Positions 25,620 to 35,167 of a DNA stretch of 64,000 nucleotides are shown here, one piece after another. This stretch comes from Klenkia brasiliensis. GTDB taxonomy: Bacteria; Actinomycetota; Actinomycetes; Mycobacteriales; Geodermatophilaceae. The translations under genes were made by a program, and so were the position numbers. Position 1 is the stretch's first letter. Each line of letters opens with the position of its first letter. The stretch is taken from positions 248,001 through 312,000 of the forward strand of contig NZ_FNCF01000006.1 of NCBI RefSeq assembly GCF_900100695.1, in the 5' to 3' direction. The notes below the pieces were generated by a model that was given only the letters and a program-made list of their open reading frames with translations, searched no databases and was not told where the DNA came from.

Positions 25620-26135
25620 ATGCGTCTGGTCCTCGACGAGCTCGTCGTCCGGCCCTGGCTCCCGACCGACCTCGACGCGGTCTGGGCAGCCCTGCAGGAC
25701 CCGGCCATCCGGCTGTGGAACGGCAGCGGGGCGCGGTCCCGCCAGGAGGCCGCGGTGTGGCTGGCCCGGCGCAGCGAGGGCGAGGACCACGTCTCCCGCG
25801 CCGTGGTCGACGCCGGCGGGGTGCTGCTGGGGTCGGTGTCGCTGCACTCGATCCACGACGGCGGGGCCGAGATCGGCTACTGGGTGGTGCCCGCCGCCCG
25901 GGGGCGCCGGGTCGCGCCGCGGGTGGTGGACGCGACCGTGCGCTGGGCCTTCGCCGAGCTCGGGCTGGAGCGGGTCGAGCTGGCGCACGCGGTGGAGAAC
26001 ACCGCGTCCGGCCGGGTCGCCGAGCGGGCGGGTTTCGTGCTGGAGGGCCGGCTCCGGCAGGCCTACCGGTACGGCGACGGGCTGCGGCACGACGAGCTGC
26101 TGTGGTCCCGGCTGCCGGGTGACCCCTTGACGTGA
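25620..26135 (+). CDS. RimJ/RimL-type GNAT acetyltransferase
   Basis: 171 residues. LVVRPWLPTDLDAVW begins the fold, IGYWVVPAARGRRVAPRVV is the acetyl-CoA loop, and RVELAHAVENTASGRVAERAGF with LEGRLRQAYRYGDG is the typical RimJ/L C-terminal half. Likely acetylates a protein N terminus or a small amine. ATG 25620 is preferred over ATG 25611 because GGGAGG ends 9 nt before it. Confidence 0.83.
   Translation: MRLVLDELVVRPWLPTDLDAVWAALQDPAIRLWNGSGARSRQEAAVWLARRSEGEDHVSRAVVDAGGVLLGSVSLHSIHDGGAEIGYWVVPAARGRRVAPRVVDATVRWAFAELGLERVELAHAVENTASGRVAERAGFVLEGRLRQAYRYGDGLRHDELLWSRLPGDPLT
26127..26132 (+). promoter_or_regulatory. -35 box of the GntR-acdS promoter
   Basis: TTGACG, 18 bp before the TTAGAT -10 at 26151-26156. 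The -10 is followed by 7 nt and the GTG at 26164. Confidence 0.55.
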
Positions 26136-26142
26136 CCGGCAA

Positions 26143-26161
26143 CTGACATCTTAGATGTCAG
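26143..26161. promoter_or_regulatory. Perfect palindromic operator over the GntR-acdS promoter
   Basis: CTGACATCTTAGATGTCAG has two 9-bp arms around one central base. It covers the -10 box and ends 2 bp before the proposed leaderless start, so binding should block transcription. Its form is as expected for an FCD-type GntR dimer, most simply the regulator encoded next to it. Confidence 0.7.
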
Positions 26162-26163
26162 TC

Positions 26164-26799
26164 GTGGAACGGGTGCTGCTCCGCGACCGTGCCGCGGCCC
26201 TGCTGCGCGAGGCGATCGTCAGCGGCGAGCTGCCGCCCGGCGGCGTCGTCAAGGACGCCGAGCTGGCCGGCCGCCTGGGGCTGTCGGTGGCCCCCGTGCG
26301 GATGGCGCTGGCGCGGCTGGCCGACGAGGGGCTGGTGGAGTCCAAGCCGCAGAGCCACACCCGGGTCACCGCCGTCGTCCCCTCGGTGGTGCACGACGCC
26401 GCCGTCGTCGTCCGCGCGATGCACGAGCTGGCGGTGGCGACCGGCGTCCCCCGGGTCACCGCCGAGGACCTGGCCGCGATGCGGGACGCCAACGCCCGGT
26501 TCGCGGCCGCCGTCGCCGCCGGGGACGTCGACACCGCGCTGGCCTGCGACGACGAGCTGCACGACGTGCTGGTCGACCGGGCCGGCAACGGCGCCGTGCG
26601 GGCCACCGTCGACCGGTTCACCCCGCTGGTCCGCCGGCTGGAGCGGCTGCGCTTCGGCGCCGCCCACGGCGCGGACTCCGTCGACCTGCACGACCGGCTG
26701 ATCACCGCCTGCGAGCACCGGGACGTCGAGGCCGCCGTCCGCACGACCACCGCCATCTGGACGGCGCTGCTGTCCGAGCTGACCGAGGAGAACCCGTGA
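26164..26799 (+). CDS. GntR-family (FCD type) regulator, probable acdS regulator
   Basis: 211 residues from GTG 26164 (214 if ATG 26155). N-terminal winged helix: [29 protein letters not shown] and [16 protein letters not shown]. The C-terminal FCD domain has [27 protein letters not shown] with His residues that commonly bind metal. I prefer GTG 26164 because TTAGAT lies 7 nt upstream, as at other leaderless genes, and the ATG lies within the palindrome. It overlaps acdS by GTGA. Likely ligand: ACC or a product, by context only. Confidence 0.82.
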   Translation: MERVLLRDRAAALLREAIVSGELPPGGVVKDAELAGRLGLSVAPVRMALARLADEGLVESKPQSHTRVTAVVPSVVHDAAVVVRAMHELAVATGVPRVTAEDLAAMRDANARFAAAVAAGDVDTALACDDELHDVLVDRAGNGAVRATVDRFTPLVRRLERLRFGAAHGADSVDLHDRLITACEHRDVEAAVRTTTAIWTALLSELTEENP

Positions 26800-27818
26800 C
26801 CACCCTGGCCGACTTCCCCCGCACCCCGCTGCTGTTCGGGCCCTCGCCGGTGCACCGGCTCGACCGGCTGACCGAGCACCTCGGCGGCGCCGCGGTCTGG
26901 GCCAAGCGCGAGGACTGCAACTCCGGCATCGCCTACGGCGGCAACAAGACCCGCAAGCTGGAGTACCTGGTCGCCGACGCCCTCGCCCAGGGCTGCGACA
27001 CCCTGGTCTCCATCGGCGGCGTGCAGAGCAACCACACCCGCCAGGTCGCCGCGGTCGCCGCGCACCTGGGCCTGGACTGCGTGCTCGTGCAGGAGAGCTG
27101 GGTCGACTGGCCCGACGCGGTCTACGACAAGGTCGGCAACATCCTGATCAGCCGGCTGGCGGGGGCCGACGTCCGGCTGGTCAAGGCCGGGTTCGGCATC
27201 GGGTTCAAGGAGTCGTGGGAGACCGCGCTGGCCGAGATCGAGGCCCGTGGCGGCAAGCCCTACGCCATCCCGGCCGGCGCCTCGGACCACCCGCTCGGCG
27301 GCCACGGCTTCGCCCGCTGGGCCCACGAGGTGGCCGAGCAGGAGGAGGCGCTGGGCGTCTTCTTCGACACCGTCGTGGTCTGCTCGGTGACCGGGTCCAC
27401 CCAGGCCGGCATGGTGGCCGGGTTCGCGAAGCTGGAGGAGGACGGCGCGCGCCCGCGGCGGGTGCTGGGCGTCGACGCCTCGGCCAGGCCCGCGGAGACC
27501 CGCGACCAGGTGCTGCGGATCGCCCAGCGCACCGCGGCCGCCATCGGCGTGCAGCGCGAGCTCACCCTGGACGACGTCGAGCTCGACGAGCGCTTCCACG
27601 CCGGCGTGTACGGGATCCCGGACGACACCACCCTGCGCGCGATGGAGACCGCGGCCCGCACCGAGGGCATGGTCACCGACCCGGTCTACGAGGGGAAGTC
27701 GATGGCCGCGACCATCGAGCTGGTGCGCAGCGGCGAGGTCGCCCGCGACGCGACGGTGCTGTACGCCCACCTCGGCGGCCAGCCCGCCCTCAACGGGTAC
27801 AGCGCCCTGTTCAGCTGA
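26796..27818 (+). CDS. acdS: 1-aminocyclopropane-1-carboxylate deaminase
   Basis: 340 residues, PLP fold II. Lys51 in [11 protein letters not shown] is the Schiff-base lysine. The residues that separate true ACC deaminases from D-cysteine desulfhydrases are kept: Glu299 in VYEGKS and Leu326 in [10 protein letters not shown] (equivalents of Glu295 and Leu322). It opens the cyclopropane ring of ACC to 2-oxobutyrate and ammonia, a trait of plant-associated soil bacteria that lowers plant ethylene. Cotranscribed with its GntR neighbour. Confidence 0.92.
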   Translation: MTTLADFPRTPLLFGPSPVHRLDRLTEHLGGAAVWAKREDCNSGIAYGGNKTRKLEYLVADALAQGCDTLVSIGGVQSNHTRQVAAVAAHLGLDCVLVQESWVDWPDAVYDKVGNILISRLAGADVRLVKAGFGIGFKESWETALAEIEARGGKPYAIPAGASDHPLGGHGFARWAHEVAEQEEALGVFFDTVVVCSVTGSTQAGMVAGFAKLEEDGARPRRVLGVDASARPAETRDQVLRIAQRTAAAIGVQRELTLDDVELDERFHAGVYGIPDDTTLRAMETAARTEGMVTDPVYEGKSMAATIELVRSGEVARDATVLYAHLGGQPALNGYSALFS

Positions 27819-28989
27819 CCGCTGCCGTCGGGGTGGGGTGCCGCCGGGTGAGCACCGCCGCCCCGGCCGACAGCACCAGCACCAGGGCGGCGAGCGCCAC
27901 CGCGGCGGTCGTCAGCGACGTCGCGGTGGCGATCTCGCCGACCCCGACCACCGGCACGGTGATGCCGAGGTAGGCCACGACGAAGAAGCTCGAGGTCACC
28001 GCCGCCCGCTCGTCGGGGGAGGCCAGCCCGCCCACGCGGGCGACGGCGGACTGGAAGCTGAACCCGACCCCGGCACCCCCGACGACGGCGGCGAGCAGGA
28101 ACAGCGGGAGCGACCCGACCGCCAGTGCCACGACGACCAGCGCGGTGCCGGTCGGCAGCAGTCCCGCACCGACCAGGGCGGCCCGGTCGGGGTCCCAGCG
28201 CTGCACCAGCAGCTGGCAGCCCACCGCGGCGGCGAACATGACCGCGACGGACAGGCCGACCAGCTGCGGGCCGGGGTCCCCGAGCTCCTGGCCGAGGAAC
28301 GAGGACGTCAGCGAGGTGAACAGGCCCAGGACGGCGAAGGCCGCGAACCCGCCCACCGCCGCGGCGGCGAAGCGCGACCGGGTGGCGCGCGGGACCGACA
28401 GCCGCTGCGGCCGCACGGCGCCGGCCAGCCCACCGGCGCGCGGTCGGGTCTCCGGCACCGTCCCGAGGGCCAGCACCGGCAGCAGCAGGACCAGGAAGGT
28501 CAGGTAGGGGGCGACCGTCGGGCCGGGCAGGTGCTGGGCGACGACCCCGGACACGACCGGCCCGAGGCCCAGACCGCCCATGTTGGCGACGGTGGCCAGG
28601 GTGGTCGCCGTCCGGCGGTCGGGGTGCAGCTCGGCGATGGCCGCCGTCGCCGTCCCCGTGGTCAGCCCGACCGACAGCCCGGACAGCACCCGGGCGACCA
28701 GCAGCCCCGGCAGGGTCGGGGCGAGCAGGAAGACCAGCGTGGAGACCACCGCGGTGCCCACGGCCAGGGCGAGCACCGGACGGCGGCCGACCCGGTCGGA
28801 CAGCCCGCCACCGAGCAGCAGCGCGGTCAGCGTGCCCACGGCGTAGGCGGCGAACACGACGGTGACCTGCAGCTCCGACAGGTCCAGCGACCGCACGTAG
28901 AAGGGGTAGAGCGGCGCCGGCACCGTGCCGCCCAGCATGACCACGGTGAAGACCCACACGACCAGCCAGACCGCACCCCGTCCACGCAC
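27811..28989 (-). CDS. MFS transporter, drug-efflux type
   Basis: 392 residues with 12 membrane helices. The loop between helices 2 and 3 reads [16 protein letters not shown], the MFS signature, and [20 protein letters not shown] lies in helix 4-5. Probable proton-driven export of a small molecule. GTG start 28989 follows TAGCGT by 6 nt, so the mRNA is probably leaderless. It converges with acdS (8-bp overlap). Confidence 0.85.
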   Translation of the reverse strand: MRGRGAVWLVVWVFTVVMLGGTVPAPLYPFYVRSLDLSELQVTVVFAAYAVGTLTALLLGGGLSDRVGRRPVLALAVGTAVVSTLVFLLAPTLPGLLVARVLSGLSVGLTTGTATAAIAELHPDRRTATTLATVANMGGLGLGPVVSGVVAQHLPGPTVAPYLTFLVLLLPVLALGTVPETRPRAGGLAGAVRPQRLSVPRATRSRFAAAAVGGFAAFAVLGLFTSLTSSFLGQELGDPGPQLVGLSVAVMFAAAVGCQLLVQRWDPDRAALVGAGLLPTGTALVVVALAVGSLPLFLLAAVVGGAGVGFSFQSAVARVGGLASPDERAAVTSSFFVVAYLGITVPVVGVGEIATATSLTTAAVALAALVLVLSAGAAVLTRRHPTPTAAVS

Positions 28990-28995
28990 GGCCCG

Positions 28996-29001
28996 ACGCT
29001 A
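28996..29001 (-). promoter_or_regulatory. -10 box for leaderless MFS transcript
   Basis: TAGCGT on the minus strand, 6 nt before GTG 28989. Confidence 0.5.
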
Positions 29002-29021
29002 GCCGCGCGGGCCGGGTGGGG

Positions 29022-29483
29022 TCAGCGCGGCCAGGTGAACAGGTCGTCCCCGGCGGTCACCCGGGTGCCGGCGGCGACCTCGGGCACGGTGTCGGCGGCG
29101 GCGTCCATGACGACCACCGGGCTCACCGGGGACAGGCCGGCCGCCCGCACCGCGGCGACGTCCACCGTCACCACGCGGTCCCCGGCGGACACCTCGTCGC
29201 CCTCGGTGACGTGCAGGGTGAACGGTGCGCCGTCCAGCTTCACCGTGTCGATGCCGACGTGCACCAGCACGCCGCGGCCCTCGGCCGTCAGCACGATGAA
29301 CGCGTGCGGGTGCACCTTGAGCAGCCGCCCGGACACCGGCGCCACGACGTCGACCGCGCCGGCCCCCTCGGCGGGCTCGACGCCCACGCCGGCGCCCACC
29401 ATGGAGGCGGCGAACACCGGGTCGGGGACCTGCTCGATCGACAGCAGCACCCCGTCGAACGGCGCCTGGACCCGCAGGCTCAC
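29022..29483 (-). CDS. crr: PTS EIIA component, glucose/GlcNAc family
   Basis: 153 residues. The phosphorylation site is VLVHVGIDTVKL with His75, and His60 in KVHPHAF is the second active-site His. It passes phosphate from HPr to the EIIB next door. It follows EIIB with a GTGA overlap. EI and HPr are not in the window. Confidence 0.9.
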   Translation of the reverse strand: MSLRVQAPFDGVLLSIEQVPDPVFAASMVGAGVGVEPAEGAGAVDVVAPVSGRLLKVHPHAFIVLTAEGRGVLVHVGIDTVKLDGAPFTLHVTEGDEVSAGDRVVTVDVAAVRAAGLSPVSPVVVMDAAADTVPEVAAGTRVTAGDDLFTWPR

Positions 29484-29710
29484 AGCAGGTCGTTGACGTC
29501 GTCGGCGAGGGAGTCGGCCTCGGGACCGACCACCACCTGGACGACGGTGCCCGACACCAGCACGCCGTGCGCGCCGGCCGCCTTGAGCACGGCCTGGTCG
29601 ACCAGCGAGGCGTCGCGGACCTCGGTGCGCAGCCGGGTGATGCAGCCCTCGACGTCCTCGATGTTCTGGGCGCCACCCAGCCCGGCGACGATCTGCTGTG
29701 CCTTGTCCAC
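29480..29710 (-). CDS. nagF: PTS EIIB component, N-acetylglucosamine type
   Basis: 76 residues, one EIIB domain. Cys23 in NIEDVEGCITRLRTEVRD is the phosphocysteine. GTG 29710 has GGAGGAG 5 nt upstream; in-frame sequence before it is the divergent promoter region. The separate EIIB, EIIA and EIIC arrangement with nagA and nagB nearby matches the GlcNAc PTS of streptomycetes. Confidence 0.88.
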   Translation of the reverse strand: MDKAQQIVAGLGGAQNIEDVEGCITRLRTEVRDASLVDQAVLKAAGAHGVLVSGTVVQVVVGPEADSLADDVNDLL

Positions 29711-29740
29711 GACTGCTCCTCCAGGTCCGGTACGGGGTGG

Positions 29741-29770
29741 TTGACAGGGAGCGAACAGGTTCGCCATCCT
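29741..29770 (+). promoter_or_regulatory. Promoter of the EIIC-nagAB-gntR operon
   Basis: TTGACA (29741-29746), 18-bp spacer, CATCCT (29765-29770). The spacer holds a perfect inverted repeat GCGAAC-AG-GTTCGC (29751-29764). Confidence 0.45.
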
Positions 29771-29781
29771 CCCGGTCAACT

Positions 29782-29791
29782 GGTCATGACC
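29782..29791. promoter_or_regulatory. Candidate DasR/NagR-type operator
   Basis: GGTCATGACC is a perfect 10-bp palindrome in the flank CTGGTCATGACCGG, close in form to dre sites (TGGTCTAGACCA). It lies between the divergent PTS genes, just after the likely start site of the EIIC operon. The regulator encoded at 33078-33815 is the expected binder. Confidence 0.5.
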
Positions 29792-29837
29792 GGACCGTAC
29801 CGGCTGGCAGTCCACCACGGAACCAGGAGATGAACCG

Positions 29838-31141
<1,304 letters not shown>

Positions 31142-31145
<4 letters not shown>

Positions 31146-32284
31146 CCGTCCTGCGCGGCCGGCTGGTCACCGGCGGGTCGGTCGTCGACGACGGCGTGGT
31201 CGCCGTCGTCGACGACCGGGTCGGCTACGCCGGGCCGGCCGCCGGCTTCACCGGTGACCTGCCGCCGGCCGCCCCCGACCGGCTGCTGCTGCCCGGCCTG
31301 GTCGACCTGCACTGCCACGGCGGCGCCGGCGGCGGGTTCCCGGACGACGACCTGCCCGCCGTCCGCGCCGCCGCCGGGCACCACCGCCACCACGGGACGA
31401 CGACGCTGGTCGCCAGCCTGGTCTCCGCGCCGGCCGAGCACCTGCACCGGCGGCTGGACCTGCTCCGGCCGCTGGTCGACGCCGGCGAGCTGGCCGGGGT
31501 GCACCTGGAGGGCCCGTTCCTCGCGGAGGCCCGCTGCGGCGCGCAGGACCCGACCGCCCTGCTGCCCGGCGACCCGCGGCTGCTCGAGGAGCTGCTGGCC
31601 GGGGGCGGGGTCGTGTCGGTGACCCTGGCGCCGGAGACCGCGCACGCCGACGAGCTGGTCGAGGTCTGCCGCGCACGCGGCGTGCTGCCCAGCTTCGGCC
31701 ACACCGACGCCACCGCCGCCCGCACCGCCGAGGCGCTGCGCGCGGCCGCCGCGACCGGGCGGGTGTCGGCCACCCACCTGTTCAACGGGATGCCGCCGAT
31801 GCTGTCCCGCGCGCCCGGCCCGGTCGCCGCGTGCCTGGCCGCCGCCGGCCGGGGCGAGCTGGTCGTGGAGCTGGTCGCCGACGGCGTGCACCTGGCGCCG
31901 GAGACCGTGGCCATGGTGTTCGACCTGGTCGGCCCGGCGCAGGTCGCGCTGGTCAGCGATGCCATGGCCGCCGCCGGCATGCCCGACGGCGACTACCGGC
32001 TCGGCGCCCTCCCGGTCACCGTGCGCGACCGGGTGGCCCGGCTGACGACCGGCGGCGCCGTCGCCGGCGGCACCGCGCGGCTGGTGGACGTCGTCCGCAG
32101 CACCGTGGCCGCCGGGGTGCCGCTGGCCGACGCCGTCCGCGCCGCGACGCAGACCCCGGCCGACCTGCTCGGCCGCACCGGTGCCGGCCGGCTGGTCCCC
32201 GGCGCCCGGGCCGACGTCCTGGTCACCGATGCCGAGCTCGAGCCCGTCGCGGTCCTCGCCGCGGGCCGCCCCCTGGAGGTGTGA
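31142..32284 (+). CDS. nagA: N-acetylglucosamine-6-phosphate deacetylase with apparent CTG start
   Basis: About 380 residues. Metal and substrate motifs: DLHCHGGAGGG, HLEGPFLA, SFGHTDAT, THLFNGMPPM and LVSDAMAAAG with the catalytic Asp. It makes glucosamine-6-phosphate plus acetate. The N-terminal beta strand LTVLRGRLVTGG needs a start near 31142, yet no ATG, GTG or TTG lies there in frame; the first GTG is near 31196 and would cut off conserved sequence. The best start is CTG 31142, which overlaps the EIIC stop as CTGA, like the GTGA overlaps elsewhere. Confidence 0.87.
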
Positions 32285-32287
32285 GAC

Positions 32288-33073
32288 GTGGAGGTCGTGC
32301 TGCTGCCCTCCCCCGAGGACTGCGCGCGCGTGGTCGCCGACGCCGTGGCCGGCTCGGTCGCCGCCGCGCGGGCCGACGGGCCGGTCGCGCTGGGCCTGGC
32401 CACCGGGTCCTCGCCGCTGCTGGCCTACCGGGAGCTGCTCGCCCGGCACCGGGCCGGGACCTTCCCCACCGAGGGCGTCACCGGCTACCTGCTCGACGAG
32501 TACGTGGGCCTGCCGGCGGGCCACCCGGAGTCCTACCGGGAGGTCATCCGGCGGGAGATCACCGACGAGCTCGGCATCACCGCGCACGGCCCCGACGGCT
32601 CGGCGGCCGACCCGCTGCGGGCCGCGCTGGACTACGAGGCCCGGCTGCGGGCGGCCGGGCCGGTCGCCGTCCAGGTGCTCGGCATCGGCGCGAACGGGCA
32701 CGTCGGGTTCAACGAGCCCGGCTCCTCGCTGGTCAGCCGGACCCGGGTCAAGACCCTCACCGAGCGGACCCGCACCGACAACGCCCGGTTCTTCGGCGGC
32801 GACGTCGAGGCGGTGCCCCGGCACGTCATCACCCAGGGCCTGGGCACCATCCGCGACGCCCAGCACCTGGTGCTGGTCGCCACCGGCGGCGCGAAGGCCG
32901 CCGCGGTCGCCGAGGCCGTGGAGGGCCCGCTGAGCGCGTCGTGCCCGGGGTCGGTGCTGCAGCTGCACCCGCACGTCACCGTCGTGGTCGACGAGGCGGC
33001 CGGGTCCCGGCTCACCCGGGCGTCCTACTACCGGTACGTGCTGGCGCACAAGCTGGCCGAGCAGGGCTGGTGA
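32288..33073 (+). CDS. nagB: Glucosamine-6-phosphate deaminase
   Basis: 261 residues, standard length. GLATGSSPLLAY is the phosphate loop, YLLDEYVGL carries Asp70/Glu71 of the active site, and GIGANGHVGFNEPGSS is the second signature. It converts glucosamine-6-phosphate to fructose-6-phosphate and ammonia, ending GlcNAc catabolism begun by the PTS and nagA. GTG 32288 lies 3 nt after the nagA stop. Confidence 0.93.
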   Translation: MEVVLLPSPEDCARVVADAVAGSVAAARADGPVALGLATGSSPLLAYRELLARHRAGTFPTEGVTGYLLDEYVGLPAGHPESYREVIRREITDELGITAHGPDGSAADPLRAALDYEARLRAAGPVAVQVLGIGANGHVGFNEPGSSLVSRTRVKTLTERTRTDNARFFGGDVEAVPRHVITQGLGTIRDAQHLVLVATGGAKAAAVAEAVEGPLSASCPGSVLQLHPHVTVVVDEAAGSRLTRASYYRYVLAHKLAEQGW

Positions 33074-33077
33074 CACC

Positions 33078-33815
33078 ATGAGCGCCGTGCCCGAGCCGCT
33101 GATCGTCGACGGGCTGGTGCCCAAGCACGAGCAGCTGCGGGCCCGGTTGACCGAGCTGGCCACCCGGCTGCCGGCGGGTTCGCCGCTGCCGGGGGAGCGG
33201 CAGCTGTGCGTGGAGCACGGGGTCAGCCGGATCACCGTGCGGGAGGCCATCGGCCAGCTGGTCAGCGAGGGCGTGCTGGTCCGGGTGCGCGGCAAGGGCA
33301 CCTTCGTCGCCGAGCGCAAGGCGCGGTCGAAGCTGCACCTGGCCTCCTTCCACGAGGACATGCGGCGGCTGGGGCTGACGCCGTCCACCGTGGTGCTCTC
33401 GGTGGACCGGGCGGTGCCGCCGCCGGCCACCCGCCGGGCGCTGGACCTGCCGGCCGGGGCGCCGGCCTGGCACGTCCGCCGGGTGCGGCTGGCCGACGGG
33501 CAGCCGATGTCGATCGACGACGGCTGGTACGTGGCCGACCTGCTGCCCGACCTGGGGGACCGCGACCTGTCCGGGTCGCTGTACACCCTGCTGGCGCAGG
33601 AGTACGGCTGCCCGATCGACCGCGCCGAGCAGACGGTGCGCGCGGCGGAGGTCGACCGGGCCACCGGGGTGCACCTCGGGCTGGCCCCGGGTCGGCCGGT
33701 GCTGGTGTTCGACCGGGTCTCCTGGAGCCGCGGGCGGCCCGTGGAGCACGACATCTCGACCTACCACGGCGAGCGGTACGAGGTGCAGATGACCGTGGAG
33801 CTCGGGGAGCGCTGA
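33078..33815 (+). CDS. GntR/HutC-family regulator (DasR/NagR-like)
   Basis: 245 residues. N-terminal HTH: LPGERQLCVEHGVSRITVREAIGQLVSEG, then VRVRGKGTFVAERK. The C-terminal UTRA domain (from LHLASFHEDMRRLG) binds phosphorylated sugars in this family; DasR/NagR bind glucosamine-6-P. As the last gene of the nag operon it most likely represses this operon through the palindrome at 29782-29791. A strong stem-loop follows. Confidence 0.87.
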   Translation: MSAVPEPLIVDGLVPKHEQLRARLTELATRLPAGSPLPGERQLCVEHGVSRITVREAIGQLVSEGVLVRVRGKGTFVAERKARSKLHLASFHEDMRRLGLTPSTVVLSVDRAVPPPATRRALDLPAGAPAWHVRRVRLADGQPMSIDDGWYVADLLPDLGDRDLSGSLYTLLAQEYGCPIDRAEQTVRAAEVDRATGVHLGLAPGRPVLVFDRVSWSRGRPVEHDISTYHGERYEVQMTVELGER

Positions 33816-33839
33816 TCCGCCCGCGGTGATCCACGTGGG

Positions 33840-33877
33840 GCACCGGCCCGGCCACCGAGGGGTGACCGGGCCGGTGC
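33840..33877. terminator. Bidirectional stem-loop between nag operon and chaplin-like gene
   Basis: GCACCGGCCCGG (33840-33851) pairs perfectly with CCGGGCCGGTGC (33866-33877) across a 14-nt loop. It lies between two convergent genes. Confidence 0.75.
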
Positions 33878-33884
33878 GGCCGCG

Positions 33885-35066
33885 TCAGCGGGCGCGGCGT
33901 GCGGTGTGCAGCAGGCCCGCGCCGGCCGCCAGGGCCAGCAGCCCTGCCAGCAGGAGGACGCCCAGGTCGCTGCCGGTGTAGGCCAGCGTGCCGGCCGACG
34001 CCTGCTGGGTCGCCTGGTCGGACGCCCGGTGCGCCGCCGAGCCGGTCAGCACGGGCGCGACGCGGTCGACGACCGGGTGCGCACCGTCGACCGGCTGCTG
34101 CGGGCCGTGCGGGTCGTCCACCACCGGCGGCTCGGGGTCGCCGACGACCGGCGGCTCCTCGGTGGTGGGCGGGGTGGTGGTCGGGCCGCAGGTCGCCGAG
34201 CCGGAGCCCAGCAGGCCGATCCCGTTGCCGCAGACGGTCACCGGGACGTCGACGTCCACGCCCGGACCGCCGGGGCCCCCGGTGCCCGGGGTGCCGGTGC
34301 CGGGGGTGCCGGTGCCGGGGAGGGCGCACTCGCCGGCCGCGTCGCCGAGCAGGCCGACGCCGTTGCCGCAGGCCGTCACCGGGACGTCCACGTCGATGCC
34401 CGACCCGGACCCGGAACCCGCGCCGTAGCCCGAGCCCGTCCCGGTCCCGACGGTGCCGGTCCCCGTGCCACCGAGGCCGCCGACGCCGTTCCCGCCGACC
34501 AGCACGGGGACGTCGACGTCGACCCCGCCGGACCGGTCGTCGGGAGCCGGCGCCGGGGTGGTGCAGGTGCCGGCCGCGTCGCCCAGGACGCCGACCCCGA
34601 TGCCGCAGGCGGTCACGGGGACGTCGACGTCGATCCCGCCGCCGTCCCCGCCCGGGGCCGGGGTGGTCGTGCCGCTCGCGGAGGCGTCGCCGAGGACGCC
34701 GACCGCGTTGCCGGTGACGGTCACCGGCAGGGTGACGTCGACCCCGCCGCCGTCCGCGGCGGGGGCCGGTGCCGGCGTGCCGGCGTGGGCGGTGCCGTCG
34801 CCCAGGACGCCCACCGCGTTCCCGCTGACGGTGATCGGCACCGAGACGCCCAGCGCGCCGGCGTCCAGGCCCAGGGTGGCGTCGGGGATCGCGGTGCCGG
34901 TGCCGGTGCCGGCTGCGTCGCCGAGCAGGGCGACCGAGTTGCCGCTGACGGTCACCGGGACGGTGACGTCGAGGCCGTCGCTGGCCGAGGCGATCCCGCT
35001 GCCGAGGGCCACCAGGCCACCGGTCAGCAGGGCCGTCTGCAGGCCGCGCTTCATCCACACGTTCAT
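33885..35066 (-). CDS. Chaplin-like repeat surface protein with LAYTG sorting signal
   Basis: 393 residues. Signal peptide at residues 1-28 (MNVWMKRGLQTALLTGG then ALGSGIASA). Seven repeats of the form (V/I)DVxVPVTxxGNxVGxLGDA follow, close to the chaplin core (VPVxVCGNxVxxxGLL). Repeats 4, 6 and 7 have a Cys pair like chaplins; the others have none. A Pro-rich stretch leads to LAYTGSD, a hydrophobic helix and HTARRAR: a cell-wall sorting signal of the LAxTG type used by class E sortases. So it should be exported and bound to peptidoglycan. ATG 35066 has GAAGGAG upstream. It follows another secreted-protein gene by 101 bp. Function inferred: hydrophobic or amyloid-like coat. Confidence 0.82.
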   Translation of the reverse strand: MNVWMKRGLQTALLTGGLVALGSGIASASDGLDVTVPVTVSGNSVALLGDAAGTGTGTAIPDATLGLDAGALGVSVPITVSGNAVGVLGDGTAHAGTPAPAPAADGGGVDVTLPVTVTGNAVGVLGDASASGTTTPAPGGDGGGIDVDVPVTACGIGVGVLGDAAGTCTTPAPAPDDRSGGVDVDVPVLVGGNGVGGLGGTGTGTVGTGTGSGYGAGSGSGSGIDVDVPVTACGNGVGLLGDAAGECALPGTGTPGTGTPGTGGPGGPGVDVDVPVTVCGNGIGLLGSGSATCGPTTTPPTTEEPPVVGDPEPPVVDDPHGPQQPVDGAHPVVDRVAPVLTGSAAHRASDQATQQASAGTLAYTGSDLGVLLLAGLLALAAGAGLLHTARRAR

Positions 35067-35167
35067 GGCAGTGCTCCTTCGAGGTTCCGAGTGAGGGACC
35101 GGTCCCGTCCGGTGGGCGGGCCGGGGAGTGCCGGGCTCGGCGCGCAGAGGCCGAGCGGGGCGTCCCG

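Noticed and set aside
33828-33841. GATCCACGTGGGGC as a sixth parS-like site
   Set aside because: Only CCACGTGG is shared; both halves have several mismatches. Other CACGTG cores in the window (such as 11288, 36927 and 58134) also lack the GTGGAAC half.
33885-35066. Regularly spaced repeats that could suggest a CRISPR array or tandem repeat DNA
   Set aside because: The repeats follow the reading frame, vary at third positions and encode chaplin-like units; unit length and spacer length also vary.
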